In this document: positions 9,721 through 20,000 of the stretch, piece after piece
Position numbering within the stretch: position 1 is the first letter of the stretch
How the letters are laid out: each line of letters begins with the position of its first letter
NCBI RefSeq assembly: GCF_000090795.2
Contig: NW_003546247.1
Coordinates: 424,090 to 450,407 of the forward strand
Reading direction: 5' to 3'
Origin: Amphimedon queenslandica
Taxonomy: Eukaryota; Porifera; Demospongiae; Haplosclerida; Niphatidae
DNA length: 26,318 nucleotides
The notes under the pieces: generated by a model
Told to the model about the DNA's origin: nothing
The model's input: only the letters and a program-made list of their open reading frames with translations
The model's database searches: none
Translations under genes and position numbers: made by a program

Positions 9721-10159
9721 AAAAGTGACTGTGAATCAACAAATGGAAGGGCTTAACAACAATTTGTTGTCTCCTTTGCCAGAATTAAAATTTCTTCTTT
9801 GAAAAATAGTCACATGACAATTTGTCTTTGAAATGTAAGGTCCATTCATGCCTAAATACCAGATATATTATGTCATAGTAACATCAAAGCTGCCAGTGTT
9901 TTCTGTTCTCGTGAAACATGGCTTAGTCCATCATATTTGTCTCCTAAAATATGTGATGGTCACATGTAGTCAGGTGTGATAGGCAATCTGATAATAACAA
10001 AGGGGTAGTAGTAATGATGAGTGTCGATCCCAGTGTTAAAAATTATGACGTTTCAACTTTTAACAGTGGCGGCAACATTGAAGGCATTGTTGCCAAATTG
10101 CAGTTGCCCAATTCTTCAGACATAGCTCTTGCTTTGCTATACAGATCTCCCAGTACAAG
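9721..10159 (+). pseudogene. Helentron C-terminal endonuclease domain, N-terminal half
   Basis: The stretch after the helicase reads NNNLLSPLPELKFL and then an exonuclease-endonuclease-phosphatase (EEP, apurinic-type) domain. MTICL-stop-NVRSIHA starts near 9814, where TGA stands in for a probable tryptophan. SVFCSRETWLSPSYLSPK follows, keeping the metal-binding glutamate at 9913-9915. Then come VVVMMSVDPSVKNYD and IEGIVAKLQLPNSSDIALAL (10005-10140), and LLYRSPSTS just before the break at 10160. Fusions of this domain to the helicase end are known for Helentron-type elements in animals. The other half lies at 12938-13245, after a 2.78-kb insertion. Stops and frameshifts are present. Confidence 0.82.
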
Positions 10160-10771
10160 CCCAAGAGTTGGAACATGGACCAGTCCTGAATCATTACTGA
10201 TGATCGAGCCTGGACCAAGGATTTGGGGCAATGTCCTAATTTGATATCGACGAATCAGCCACAATTTATGCTGGTGCCAGACCTGATCCGACAACGATAA
10301 CGATATTTATTAAGCCTCATTATGACGTACTTCCTGTTATGCTTAATTAATACTTAATTATTATTAATGTAAAATGATTTGGAATTATTATTAAAACCAA
10401 AAAAAGGTTACAATTGTTTTCTTTATCATAGTCTACCAATGTTCCACAAGTAAGACACTTCATGTTTTGTAAATTGAGACACCTACAGAGCCATAAATTA
10501 AGAAGGCACTAAAACAATAAACTTACATTACAGAGAAATTAATTTCCCAAAATCTCCAACATTAATTAACTCTCGGGTTCCATGTAGTGAAGCAGATCTT
10601 TCAAAGGTATCATGTCACACATAGTCCTACAAAGCTTAGTTCCATAACATAACTATAATGAGGCATAAATTCTACATAAGCAAAGGAACTACATACCTTC
10701 CTTAACCAGCATGATGAAGGCAGGTTCACAAAAAATTTCAATGCTATTTGAAGTGAACTATAATGACAAAT

Positions 10772-11008
10772 GTGACCATAATTGACAAAAGGTACCTTAT
10801 GGCGGGTAGTGAAATTTGTCTTTCTAGCCTAAGAAATCCAACTTCCTTAGCCCCATTCATCATAAAATTACTCCACAGGATGCAAAATGTTACCATGAAA
10901 CTTTTAGAAACAATGATTGTCTAACAAAGCACTCACAGGTTGATATTTTCCATTATAACGATCAATTTTAAAATCCGCCATGAGGGCCCTTTTGTCAATT
11001 ATGGTCAC
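10772..11008 (-). mobile_element. 237-bp MITE family, copy 2 (inverted)
   Basis: It has the same ends (GTGACCATAATTGACAAAAG and its complement), the same length and the same flanking AAAT (10768-10771 and 11009-11012) as copy 1. The interior runs in the opposite orientation: AGCCTAAGAAATCCAACTTC is the complement of copy 1 near 1255-1280. It is inserted in the 2.78-kb element. Confidence 0.92.
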
Positions 11009-11973
11009 AAATGATGATAATAAATTAAAACACTATGATTAAACTGACCTTAACAAGAGCTTTAAACAAGAAAGTTTCAGTTCATGACAACCTGAATAAT
11101 GAATATAGCTTTTCACATGAAATTAAACAAACCTAAGATATTCTTGTCTTGAAACTTAGTGAGATAAGGTCACTATAGAATGTATACTAGTGGCCTTGCT
11201 AAATTAATAAATTAATATGAATTAAAGGAGCACCTACTATACTAATTTTTGTAGAATAATCTTCTGCATCAAAAATTCTAATGAAAAGTAACAATTACAC
11301 ATATAATTAATAAACTATTTTACCACAATTGTGACTATCATTCATATAAGTCTCTCAGTACAATATCTTCATCATCATGATCACTAATACATTCACCCTA
11401 ATTAATAACATAGTGACAATCACATGTAGTGAACCATTTTTATGCCTGATTTCTCATCGTCTTCACTAGTGTCATGATTATTGCAGAAAGGTCTTCTGGC
11501 TATATTTCAATGCTTGGCTCAATACTAGAAAGTTAATGGAGAATCCATAATGAAAGGTATGTACTTCTAATTATAGTCAATTAAACTGGTCATTAATCTC
11601 ACAATAATAATTAGCCTAAATTTATTATAAGTTTGTTCATGCAGTTTATACCCCTTTGATTATTCCTCATAAACCCGGGTCTTTACTTTCGTATCATAGA
11701 GATTTTGTAGGCAAGATGTGGTAAACTTTAATTGGAAGGTGTCAGTCGTTTTATTTTCCAGTCATGTATCTGCTCAATTAATTTGTTTAGCTTGATTGTG
11801 TATCTACATGTGCCAACTTTTTACTCAAAATATCGTTTATCCTACTCATGTTTATGTAATAAATGGTTCAAAATAGCCTAAAAATAGTATAACATTAATG
11901 ATGTAGTCCACGGTACTCACAAAACATCCAGTGATTTAGCCCTAGTGCATACAGCCAACAAGATTCCTCTTAA

Positions 11974-12639
11974 AGGGTAACTAAGATTATTTTTTTTGAT
12001 TTTTCAATAATCAAATCACAGTATCTATACAACAAATGAACAACAGTTATGCACTTATTTCCATCAAAAAGTCTTTCACTTGCAAGAAAGTGCTCTTTAC
12101 ATTTCATCTTTTTTGTTGGCAGCCATCTTCTTCCTGTTTCAGCAACAATGCAGGGGAGTGCAATTTGTGATGTCATCAGATGAATTGATGGCTGTTCCTT
12201 GCATCTCTTTCATGCAGAATAGATATGTTAAAGAATATGTGGGTTTATCAGCTAAAAGAAGAACTTGAAATGAATGGTTAGGCCCAAGAATGTGCTTCAT
12301 TTGTATAGCAATCATATCACCATATCATCTGGAAGTGGAAGCAGTATAAACTTGTCCTTGTTTTGTATTATTGCAGCTATTATAACACATCTATTCTACA
12401 TGAAAGTGATGCAAGGAACAGCCATCAATTCATCTGATGACATCACAAATTGCACTCCCCCGCATTGTTGCTGAAACAGGAAGATGGCTGCCAACAATAA
12501 AGATAAAATGTAAAGAGCATTTTCTTGCAAGTGAAAGACTTTTTGATAGAAATAAGTGCATAACTGTTGTTTATTTGTTGTAGTATAGATTCTGTGATTT
12601 GATTATTGAAAAATCAAAAAAAATAATTTTAGTTACCAT
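11974..12639. mobile_element. 666-bp long-inverted-repeat element at TTAA
   Basis: Arms of about 257 bp (11974-12232 and 12384-12639) are highly complementary. They include GTAACTAAGATTATTTTTTT against AAAAAAATAATTTTAGTTAC, and GCCATCTTCTTCCTGTTTC against GAAACAGGAAGATGGC. The loop is about 150 bp. TTAA flanks both ends (11970-11973 and 12640-12643), the target duplication used by piggyBac-type transposases. There is no coding; open frames in the arms mirror each other. Confidence 0.9.
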
Positions 12640-12937
12640 TTAAAGTGTCAGATTAAGGTGATTTTCTTTAACAAAACATGTCAGATAGTCCACAAGGGGC
12701 TGCCAACTTGAAAAGCATCGATCTGATCCAGTACTGATGTACAGCCTGGACTAGTGTTGACGAACAGGCATTACTGTATCAGCTATGACTACATCAAGAC
12801 TGAAATAGATACTAGTCCAGGCCAGAGCAACAGCCTCGATTCAGCAGTGATGGCCGTTGATGCTGGACCGTTATAGAATCAAACCTGGTCCAGGCCTGAT
12901 ACCCATCATTCACGGATCATGCATGGTAACTCTTGGG

Positions 12938-13245
12938 TGTGTAGCACTATGGATTCATTACTTAGTACAGTAAATGCCATAAGAGATCATGTAAATGGTT
13001 TTGGATTTCAACACTTATACTTGGACATTTTAACTTTGATTTATTATCTTGTAATTATGATACCAGATTAATCAATTTTACGACACTTCACAATTTTAAT
13101 GAAATTGTAAAGGAGCAAACTACTGATCGTAGCTGACTAATCGATCACATTTACTATAACAGATCGATTTCTGACCTTGTTAATGAAGTGTCAGATACAT
13201 ATTATAGTGACCATGACACCATTTTTTGTTCATTATCACTATGAT
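12938..13245 (+). pseudogene. Helentron C-terminal endonuclease domain, C-terminal half
   Basis: This continues the EEP domain after the 2.78-kb insertion. STVNAIRDHVNGFGFQHL comes first, then LGHFNFDLLSCNYDTRL with the GDFN box mutated to G-H-F-N at 13023-13034, so a metal-binding aspartate is lost. FTTLHNFNEIVKEQTTDRS-stop-LIDHIYYNRS follows, then VSDTYYSDHDTIFCSLSL, with the final catalytic S-D-H intact at 13206-13214. A stop ends the frame at about 13245, a plausible natural C-terminus for the Helentron protein. The match in order and spacing with the half ending at 10159 makes a single domain very likely. Confidence 0.82.
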
Positions 13246-13556
13246 ATTATTATTAAGCACTTTTACCCTTTATGGGTATGATAGTGCATAATCCCCAATG
13301 GCTCAATGCACCTGAATGAATTGGTTCTTCAAATTTTGGCATAGAGCCCGGGGTTTATATAAGTACCGTAACCACTGTTAGTTACATTGGTACAGTGACT
13401 CTAAAGGGGTACAACATGGCATACCACATGAACATATTTAATACATGCATTACACACACTTTGTAACTACACATAAACTAGGTAGCTTTGCACACACAAA
13501 TTTTGTAATTAGAAAAGCAGGAGGAGATAGTCTAGTAAGGATGTCATTTAACACAT
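13246..13556. other. Non-coding; candidate Helentron 3' region with hairpins
   Basis: Directly after the endonuclease stop there are two small potential hairpins. One is TACCC-TTTAT-GGGTA near 13266-13280. The other is GTGCAT paired with ATGCAC near 13286-13313. Helitron-type elements end in a short 3' hairpin, so one of these could mark the 3' end. No terminus was confirmed. Nothing else is recognised up to the MITE at 13561. Confidence 0.35.
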
Positions 13557-13560
13557 AAAT

Positions 13561-14558
13561 GTGACCATAATTGACAAAAGGTACCTTATGGCAGATTTTT
13601 AAGGTACAACGGGCTGAACGCACAATTTAGTTTTCGGAACACAAATTGTTTCCTTTATACTTTTTCTACAACATATAATTTTTTCAATTTTTTTCTCAAT
13701 AGTGAGATGCAATAAACTTTACTAAACTTTTTAAAATGGTTGAAAACTGAGTAAAGAATTCTTGAATATAATAAGAGTACTTTAATTTTTAGTAATATGA
13801 TTGTTTTTATAATATTATTTTCTATTGACTTATGTTCCATCACTTGGCAAAAGTTCTTTAAGTTTTGCAGAATGGGCTGCAATCTCTCATAGAGTTTTGT
13901 TCACTTTCAAACATCAGTGTATCACAAAAGCATTCACTGCATACAAACTTGATTGAGTGTTTGCCTTCATTATGCCACGATTGCAAGCTTTAGAGCTTCG
14001 TAGAGCGTGCATTCACCAGATGAAACAGCTAAATGAACAATAGTCAGGAAATACATACTGGCGGCCATTTTTATTAATGGTTTGACTAATATGACATCAT
14101 AACTTAACCCCACTTTGCAATTTATTTTTCCCGCCAGTTTTATAATATACGGAGGTATCCAGAAATGACACAAGATCAAAGATGGCATATAAAGTATGAA
14201 AAGTTATGCAGGAATGTTCTTAAATATTTAAAGTTCAATGATCTATAACTTCTAAACAGTGCATGGTAAAAATTTAAAAATAGCACAGGTTGTACAACTT
14301 TTTCTTTGCTATAAAATAGCAGCAATTAAAAAAATATTAAAATTTCATCCAAAAGTACCTTAAATTCATCATTATAATGAAAAATATCAACCTGTGAGTG
14401 CTCTGTTTGACAACCATTGTTTCTGAAAGTTACATGGTAACTTTTTGCATCCACTGGAGTAGTTTCATGATAAATGGAGCTCATGAAGTTGGATTTTTAA
14501 GGCTATAAAGACAAATTTTCCTATCCGCCATAAGGTACCTTTTGTCAATTATGGTCAC
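13561..14558 (+). mobile_element. 237-bp MITE family, copy 3, split by a nested element
   Basis: The left part (13561-13602) begins GTGACCATAATTGACAAAAG. The right part (14364-14558) ends CAATTATGGTCAC. AAAT flanks both outer ends (13557-13560 and 14559-14562). Together the parts total 237 bp, equal to copies 1 and 2, and are collinear with copy 1. The interruption is the TTAA-flanked element at 13603-14359. Confidence 0.93.
13603..14359. mobile_element. 757-bp TTAA-inserted (piggyBac-like) non-autonomous element
   Basis: TTAA occurs at both borders (13599-13602 and 14360-14363). Only GGTAC/GTACC is readily seen as a terminal inverted repeat. Removing the element and one TTAA reconstitutes the MITE sequence seen intact at 1096-1332. 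The interior is AT-rich without recognisable coding. The TTAA duplication suggests mobilisation by a piggyBac-type transposase, but the terminus is not diagnostic. Confidence 0.85.
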
Positions 14559-14562
14559 AAAT

Positions 14563-16330
14563 GATGGTTATCAATCTTTTCATTCTATTAGGAACGTAAA
14601 GAAAAGTTTACTTGCTGTGGTCACTGTATTTTCAATTCAACAAAAAGAAGTATTTTTGTACACTATTATAATACACGTAATTCAATTTGATTTTGCTTAA
14701 AATTTTAGTTTACTTTATAGATGTACATACATTTGTTTTATGATTTAGCAATTTAATGTGTGCACAATGTACATCAAGTTTTGTATTTATGCATGATTCA
14801 TGTCTGTTCGTTTCTTTATACATAGTTCATTTTTTAAATAGGTCATCTAAACAATAATTATACATATACAATTGTACATGTATTGGATTACACTCATCAC
14901 ATTACCTCTATAATTGTACCTGATTATGGTAAGTTAGAATATTGAATTACTGTAATTCTTGTTAAGCATCATATTTGTAACCTGATATGCTCTATTTTTT
15001 TTCTCTCTTTCCTTTAAATAATTCCCATTCTTTTAGACTAGGCTCTTTCTCTTTGATTTATGTTCCTATGGTTTGAAGCCCATTAAACAGCCACACGCTA
15101 CCTCTTCTGTCTTTCTATGTCTTCTCATCTGGTAACTTTTGGCAATGCGTTCACCAATTCAACACAATCTAATGTAATGTATAACTTGGATAGAGGAAAG
15201 GAAAGGAAAATGGAAACTAGAGTCAGTAAATGAGGAATGAAATAGGTATAGCTAAGTTTACCTAATCATAATTTTTGTTCTACACGGATAGAATTTTAGC
15301 CACTATTCTCATTGTACTTGTATGGCTAAACAAGTACATGTCTCTTATGTTTTCACTGTTACCAACCAAGTATCATTTCATCTGAATCAGTAAGCATAAA
15401 CATGTGTGCATCCTCAGTTTTAAAGTAATACAATTTGCTTATTTTGTGCCATTTTGTGTATATGCTCTATTATTGCTGAATCAGCACAGTGTATTGTTAG
15501 TTAGTACTGCTCTATTACATTGTATATAGCATTAATTACAATATAGTGTACGTTATCACAACAAATGATGTCATTGTTTACACAAAGTTTAGCCATGAAG
15601 AATAATAGTTGTTGAGTGTATCGTGTCTATTTCTCACAATCTCATTTACTCTCACTCCACTCTCTGAAATATCTTTTCTCCTCTCTCCAAGAAAACAAGA
15701 AGAGACCTATGCACAACATTTTTGAAGACTAGCATAAAGTAAAGAATTAAATTAGACCAAAAGGGAAGTGTACATAACACTAATAATCGTACATGTACAC
15801 ATGTATTATGCATATAATACTTGTAATTTGTATTGAATGCTAAATTATATTACATCTTTTTGTACATTACATGTAGAAGTACATGAAGCTTGTGTATTGC
15901 AAACAATTTATTAAGAATGTGCTTTTGACAAATGATTAGAGCTATGTATTGTTGCAGCATTCAACTTTTATTGGATTTATCCATATTTTATAGAGTATAA
16001 AATTGATTAGTAGGTTAGGAGGAATCATTGAAATCAGATAAATTATCAATCATTAAGGGACCATTGCATTGTCCCTCTTTTACATCTCAACATTTAAGTT
16101 TGATGGAAAAACAGAGAGGAAAGGGAGACCAGAGGCTTTGAATGACAAAGTCACATACACAGTATTTCTCATTATTTAGTGTGTTTCTTATTCTTTATAC
16201 AAAGAGTGAATCTCGACTATATTGATAAGGTAAAATTTTGAATTGATTCTTTACATGTAATTTTTCTACGTTTTAGTTATTATTATTAAGTTGTACACTT
16301 GATCATTGCACTAAGAAAGGAGCAACATAC
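14563..16330. other. AT-rich non-coding region
   Basis: About 1.77 kb with no open frame of note, no long inverted repeat found by eye, and no recognisable RNA gene. TACATGTA-like words recur (for example near 14880, 15790 and 15870), as is common in AT-rich DNA. It may be ancient transposon sequence or ordinary intergenic DNA. Confidence 0.5.
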
Positions 16331-16730
16331 TGGGTTTCAACTCTCCCCTTAACCTTTCTGGATTTCCACCTCCACTATCTTGCTCTTGGAGATGCCATTC
16401 TTCTTCAGTGAAGATGGATTATTCCTGACGCTCCATCTGACTGTATGTGTGGTCAGCGTTTCTCCCTGGACTATGCTTTGTCATGCCCTGCATGTGATTT
16501 ACAACTATCTGCCATAATGAGGCTTGTGACATCACTGCTACATTATTATCTGAGGTTTATTCTAATGTTTAGGTAGAACCCCATCTGCAACCACTCATAA
16601 ATGAACACTTCCCCCTTCAGATGGCTCATTGTGATCAAAACACTGGTCTTGATGTAATGTTGAATGGCGTGTGAAGAGAAAGGTTTGAGACAACATTATT
16701 TTGATGTCCGTGTATTTAATCCTTTGTAAC
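16331..16730 (+). pseudogene. C-terminal fragment of a non-LTR retrotransposon polyprotein (third family)
   Basis: The frame starting TGG at 16331 reads VSTLPLTFLDFHLHYLALGD, then after a stop RWIIPDAPSDCMCGQRFSL, DYALSCP. This is a Cys-x-Cys ... Cys knuckle with its histidine changed to tyrosine. After a frameshift it reads CHNEACDITATLLSEVYSNV, VEPHLQPLINEHF, NTGLDVMLNGV and FDVRVFNPL. This matches the zinc motif plus R-H-N-E and D-V-R-V blocks at the C-terminus of an abundant animal retrotransposon group, probably a restriction-like endonuclease domain. Both arginines expected in RHNEVRD are cysteine (CGT to TGT, a CpG-type change). No upstream reverse transcriptase is present, so it is 5'-truncated. 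It is on the opposite strand from the two retrotransposons at 17-24 kb. Confidence 0.72.
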
Positions 16731-16904
16731 ATTGACCCTATCCATTACATATAGATAACAATAGAATGACAAAACAAACCATGTGAGTAATGTGTTATTC
16801 CCTTTCTCTCCTTTGCTTTTTTAATTATAACTACTACAATCATTTTTATTGTCAACATTGTTGTTTGTTTTCGTTTTTTATTACTTTGTTATTATTGTAG
16901 TGGT

Positions 16905-16963
16905 TGTTATTATTATTATTATTAATATTATTATTATTGTTATTATTATTAATATTATTATCA

Positions 16964-16998
<35 letters not shown>

Positions 16999-17099
16999 AA
17001 AACCAACCAAATGAAGAAAAAAAAAACAAAAAAACCCAAAAGGATGCTATTATAATAATAATAATTATTATTATTATTATTATCACTATTATTATTATA
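16905..17099. repeat. (ATT)n and mixed (TAA)n(TTA)n microsatellite
   Basis: Two tracts, 16905-16996 and 17048-17099, are separated by an A-rich stretch. The second tract switches phase from TAA to TTA. Its right edge is the 3' end of retrotransposon 1. Runs of isoleucine or tyrosine codons across it are artefacts. Confidence 0.92.
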
Positions 17100-20000
17100 A
17101 CAAGAAATATAACAGCATAAGGTGGACAAGAAAATATAGCAATATAAGGCAGAACATAATATAAATAAAATAAAATGAAATAAGACTATAGTGAGATTTG
17201 ATAAGTTTAATGTTAACTGGTGAGGATAGATAGTAATATTCGCTCGAGATTATTGGTGCGAATGTTAGCTCTCGTGCCTCTCACACATAAATTGGTGGCC
17301 CTTCATAAAGCAAATGAAAGTCTAGTGTATCCAGTAAATGACTGTGCTGTATGGTCGATCCCACTTGATAGACAGTTTGTCAGCCATACGCTTCAAGAAG
17401 GTGTTTGTCTCTGGGCCAAACAGACCATCCACTGTTACAAAGATGAGTAAAGCTGCAGTGGATTGAGTTGCGAGCTTCTCAGTACTTGTTCTTCTTATCT
17501 CTCTCTGCTGTCTTGTAGTGGTGGCTTCCCAGTATAAGAAGAGCATCTGAGTCTACTACCCTTACATCAAAGATGGTAGTAGATTGTGACTGCCAGACTC
17601 CGCGTACTGAGATGTCTCCAATTAGACCATCCAAACCATTCCGTGCTACTGGTTCCTTGATTACCTGGCTCCAGGCCAAAGAAGACATATCATAAAGTAC
17701 ATCTCTTATCCCATTATGTCGGAAAGTTCATACAGTCCAATGCATCAGAAGTGGTGAAAATATTACTGCAGCCATCACATCTTTGGGGAAGATTCAGTAA
17801 GGGTTTAGCATATTGTAGACACAGAGCGTCTCTAAATTCATTGCAGGATAAGTCAAAGTTGTCTTTTATAACAGGAAGAACGTTTCGCCAAGAGGATAGA
17901 CAGTCCCTTGTACGTTTGATAGTTCTCTTATTATCATTTAGGGAAGAGAGAGTGTGGGTGAAGGTGGAATTATCCACTTTCCTTCGAGATAGTGAGTGAC
18001 TTTCCTAGCAGAATGCACTTGGCAGATGTAATCGTATGATGAGAAAGGAGTAGCACCAGTAACAGCATTAATTGTTTACAGGCTGATCTAGAAGCCGTGT
18101 AATGGGCAGCAGCTGTTGTAACAGGGTTCCTTATACTTAACCCTCCTAGTCTGAGTTGGAGAGAACAATGACTTGTCACTGGTAGAACACTCTTGACCAA
18201 ACAGGCATATAACTGACCCAAGTCTGTAAACAGAGACTGACAGTCAGGAGTCACATGTTGTAGAAAGGTACATTCATTCTGAAGTGTTTTGGTATAGGCA
18301 CAGTAGGCGGCTTGTGGCTGTGTGACAGCTATGTCAGATAATACAGTAATTAAATTAATCCAACCTTGTACCTTCTTAGTAACAAAACCTTTACAGCCCT
18401 TAATGTCACCAATGACACTGCCGAGAAGATGGTTACCAGTAGTGATCTTGATGCCCAGGTCACCAAAGAGCTTTTGAGCTTGAAGAACCATTAATTCCTT
18501 GACAACAAGACAACTCTTGTGGGGCTCTGGGTAGTAACCCAACTTAGGACCTTGTGATAGCAGATGATCAAACTACTCTGATAGCTCTCCAGTAACTGAG
18601 GCATTGTCAGCATACCATATCTGGGTTAGTGTAGAGATGAACACCTTGAGTGTCTGAATAAGTGGAACAGTACCTACTGCATAGACGAACATTGACAAAG
18701 GATCCCCTTGAATCACTCCTTCACAATTAAACAGAGCTTAAGCATATCCCTTAATAATCAGGGGGAGTGACTCTTGTAATTATGTATTAAACACAAATCT
18801 AGATGCCCTTGGCCAAAGTATCCTAATATTCCATAGGAGTGATGAACGCTTGAGCGAGTTAAAAGCATTCCTAGCATAAACCATTAGTAGTCCCCAATCA
18901 CGTGAACTAAACATATCTCTAGCATAGTGTATTGCTCCCTCAATGCTGCATTGAACACCAGTGCATAACTGGCTGGAACCACACACCTCCTCAGCATCAT
19001 TCCTAGTAATCAGACAAACAACCTTAGATATTATATGTCAGAGTGTTTCACCGATACCTATAGGACAAATACCGGGATGTTTATCTAAAGCAATAAGTCT
19101 ATTAGCCAAAAGGGCTCTAATTAAGTTCCAGTCTACAATGGAATTACTCAACAAAGTAACAAGTGAAGCCACTGCATCCCAACGAGAGCTATGGGGGCCA
19201 TAACGTAATGAAACGTCTTTCCAATGTTAAGAATCACAACTACCAAGACCACCACTTCCCTGAATCCTGTGAGCAGCAGTGGCAAAGTGTGAGCCAGTAA
19301 TATCAATATCTTCAATAGGAGAAAGTTCAGTATCTAACAGTAAGGTTAATGAGCAAGGTAGTTAAGGTTCGGGTGTTTAAGTTTCATGGCATTAACAACT
19401 TTAATGGAGCGGGTCTGACTATCAACTGTAGCTGCACAGAGTCAGTATGGAGTAATAAGCCACGTCGAAATTCACCTGACAACCATTGCATAGCTGCCTT
19501 TACCTTGCCCGACAAAATCAGCCTGGTGAAGACCTAGGCAATATGAGCAGGAGACTGGTTGCTACTCAGTCTCTTCTGGGCCAAATAAAAACAACAATCA
19601 CATCTAACTGCCTCTTGAACGAGCAGATCAAATTTCTCTACTGACCACATTGATAGACGTCTGTCAATGATACGTTGGGACTTCTTTAGCACTCTTAACC
19701 ATCTTGTCTTTTTGTAGCATGACAGAACTAAAAACAACTAGTCTCTCAGAAGCGTGAATTTGTTAAGGCAGTTGCTTGATTTCCTCAGTTAGCAATGCAA
19801 TGTAATGTCGACCCACAGCACCTATAGGCACAAAGTAATGAGAACCTGTTAGTTGAGTGACAGAGTGCCACCGGGAGGATCATTCAAGACTAATGGTGAA
19901 AGAGTTTTCGGAAGTGTCACAAGCCTCCATCAGAAGGTTCTGGACTTCACTCTGTTGTAAAACACGAGTGTCACCTTCCAGGCTAGTATCCCTGTCCTCA

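Larger units (their letters stand above)
10160..12937. mobile_element. 2.78-kb non-autonomous TIR element splitting the endonuclease
   Basis: The left end reads CCCAAGAGTTGGAACATG. The right end, reverse-complemented, reads CCCAAGAGTTACCATGCATG. Weaker similarity extends about 60 bp inward to GCCTGGACCA on both sides. CCTGGACCA/TGGTCCAGG words recur near both ends (for example 10190, 12755, 12812 and 12886). The endonuclease stops exactly at the left end and resumes directly after the right end. I see no clear target duplication. The interior has no coding similarity and carries two younger insertions, at 10772-11008 and 11974-12639. Superfamily unknown. Confidence 0.75.

Noticed and set aside
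10043..10294. Minus-strand 83-residue open frame
   Set aside because: It is antisense to the endonuclease half and runs across the 2.78-kb element's left end; there is no independent support.
11970..12474. Three small open frames on both strands
   Set aside because: They lie in the arms of the inverted-repeat element and are mirror images of one another.
14563..16330. Possible host exon or RNA gene in the longest featureless stretch
   Set aside because: No conserved protein motif, cloverleaf or extended open frame was found by eye on either strand.
16849..17129. Open frames of repeated isoleucine or tyrosine/asparagine on both strands
   Set aside because: They are translations of the ATT/TAA microsatellite.
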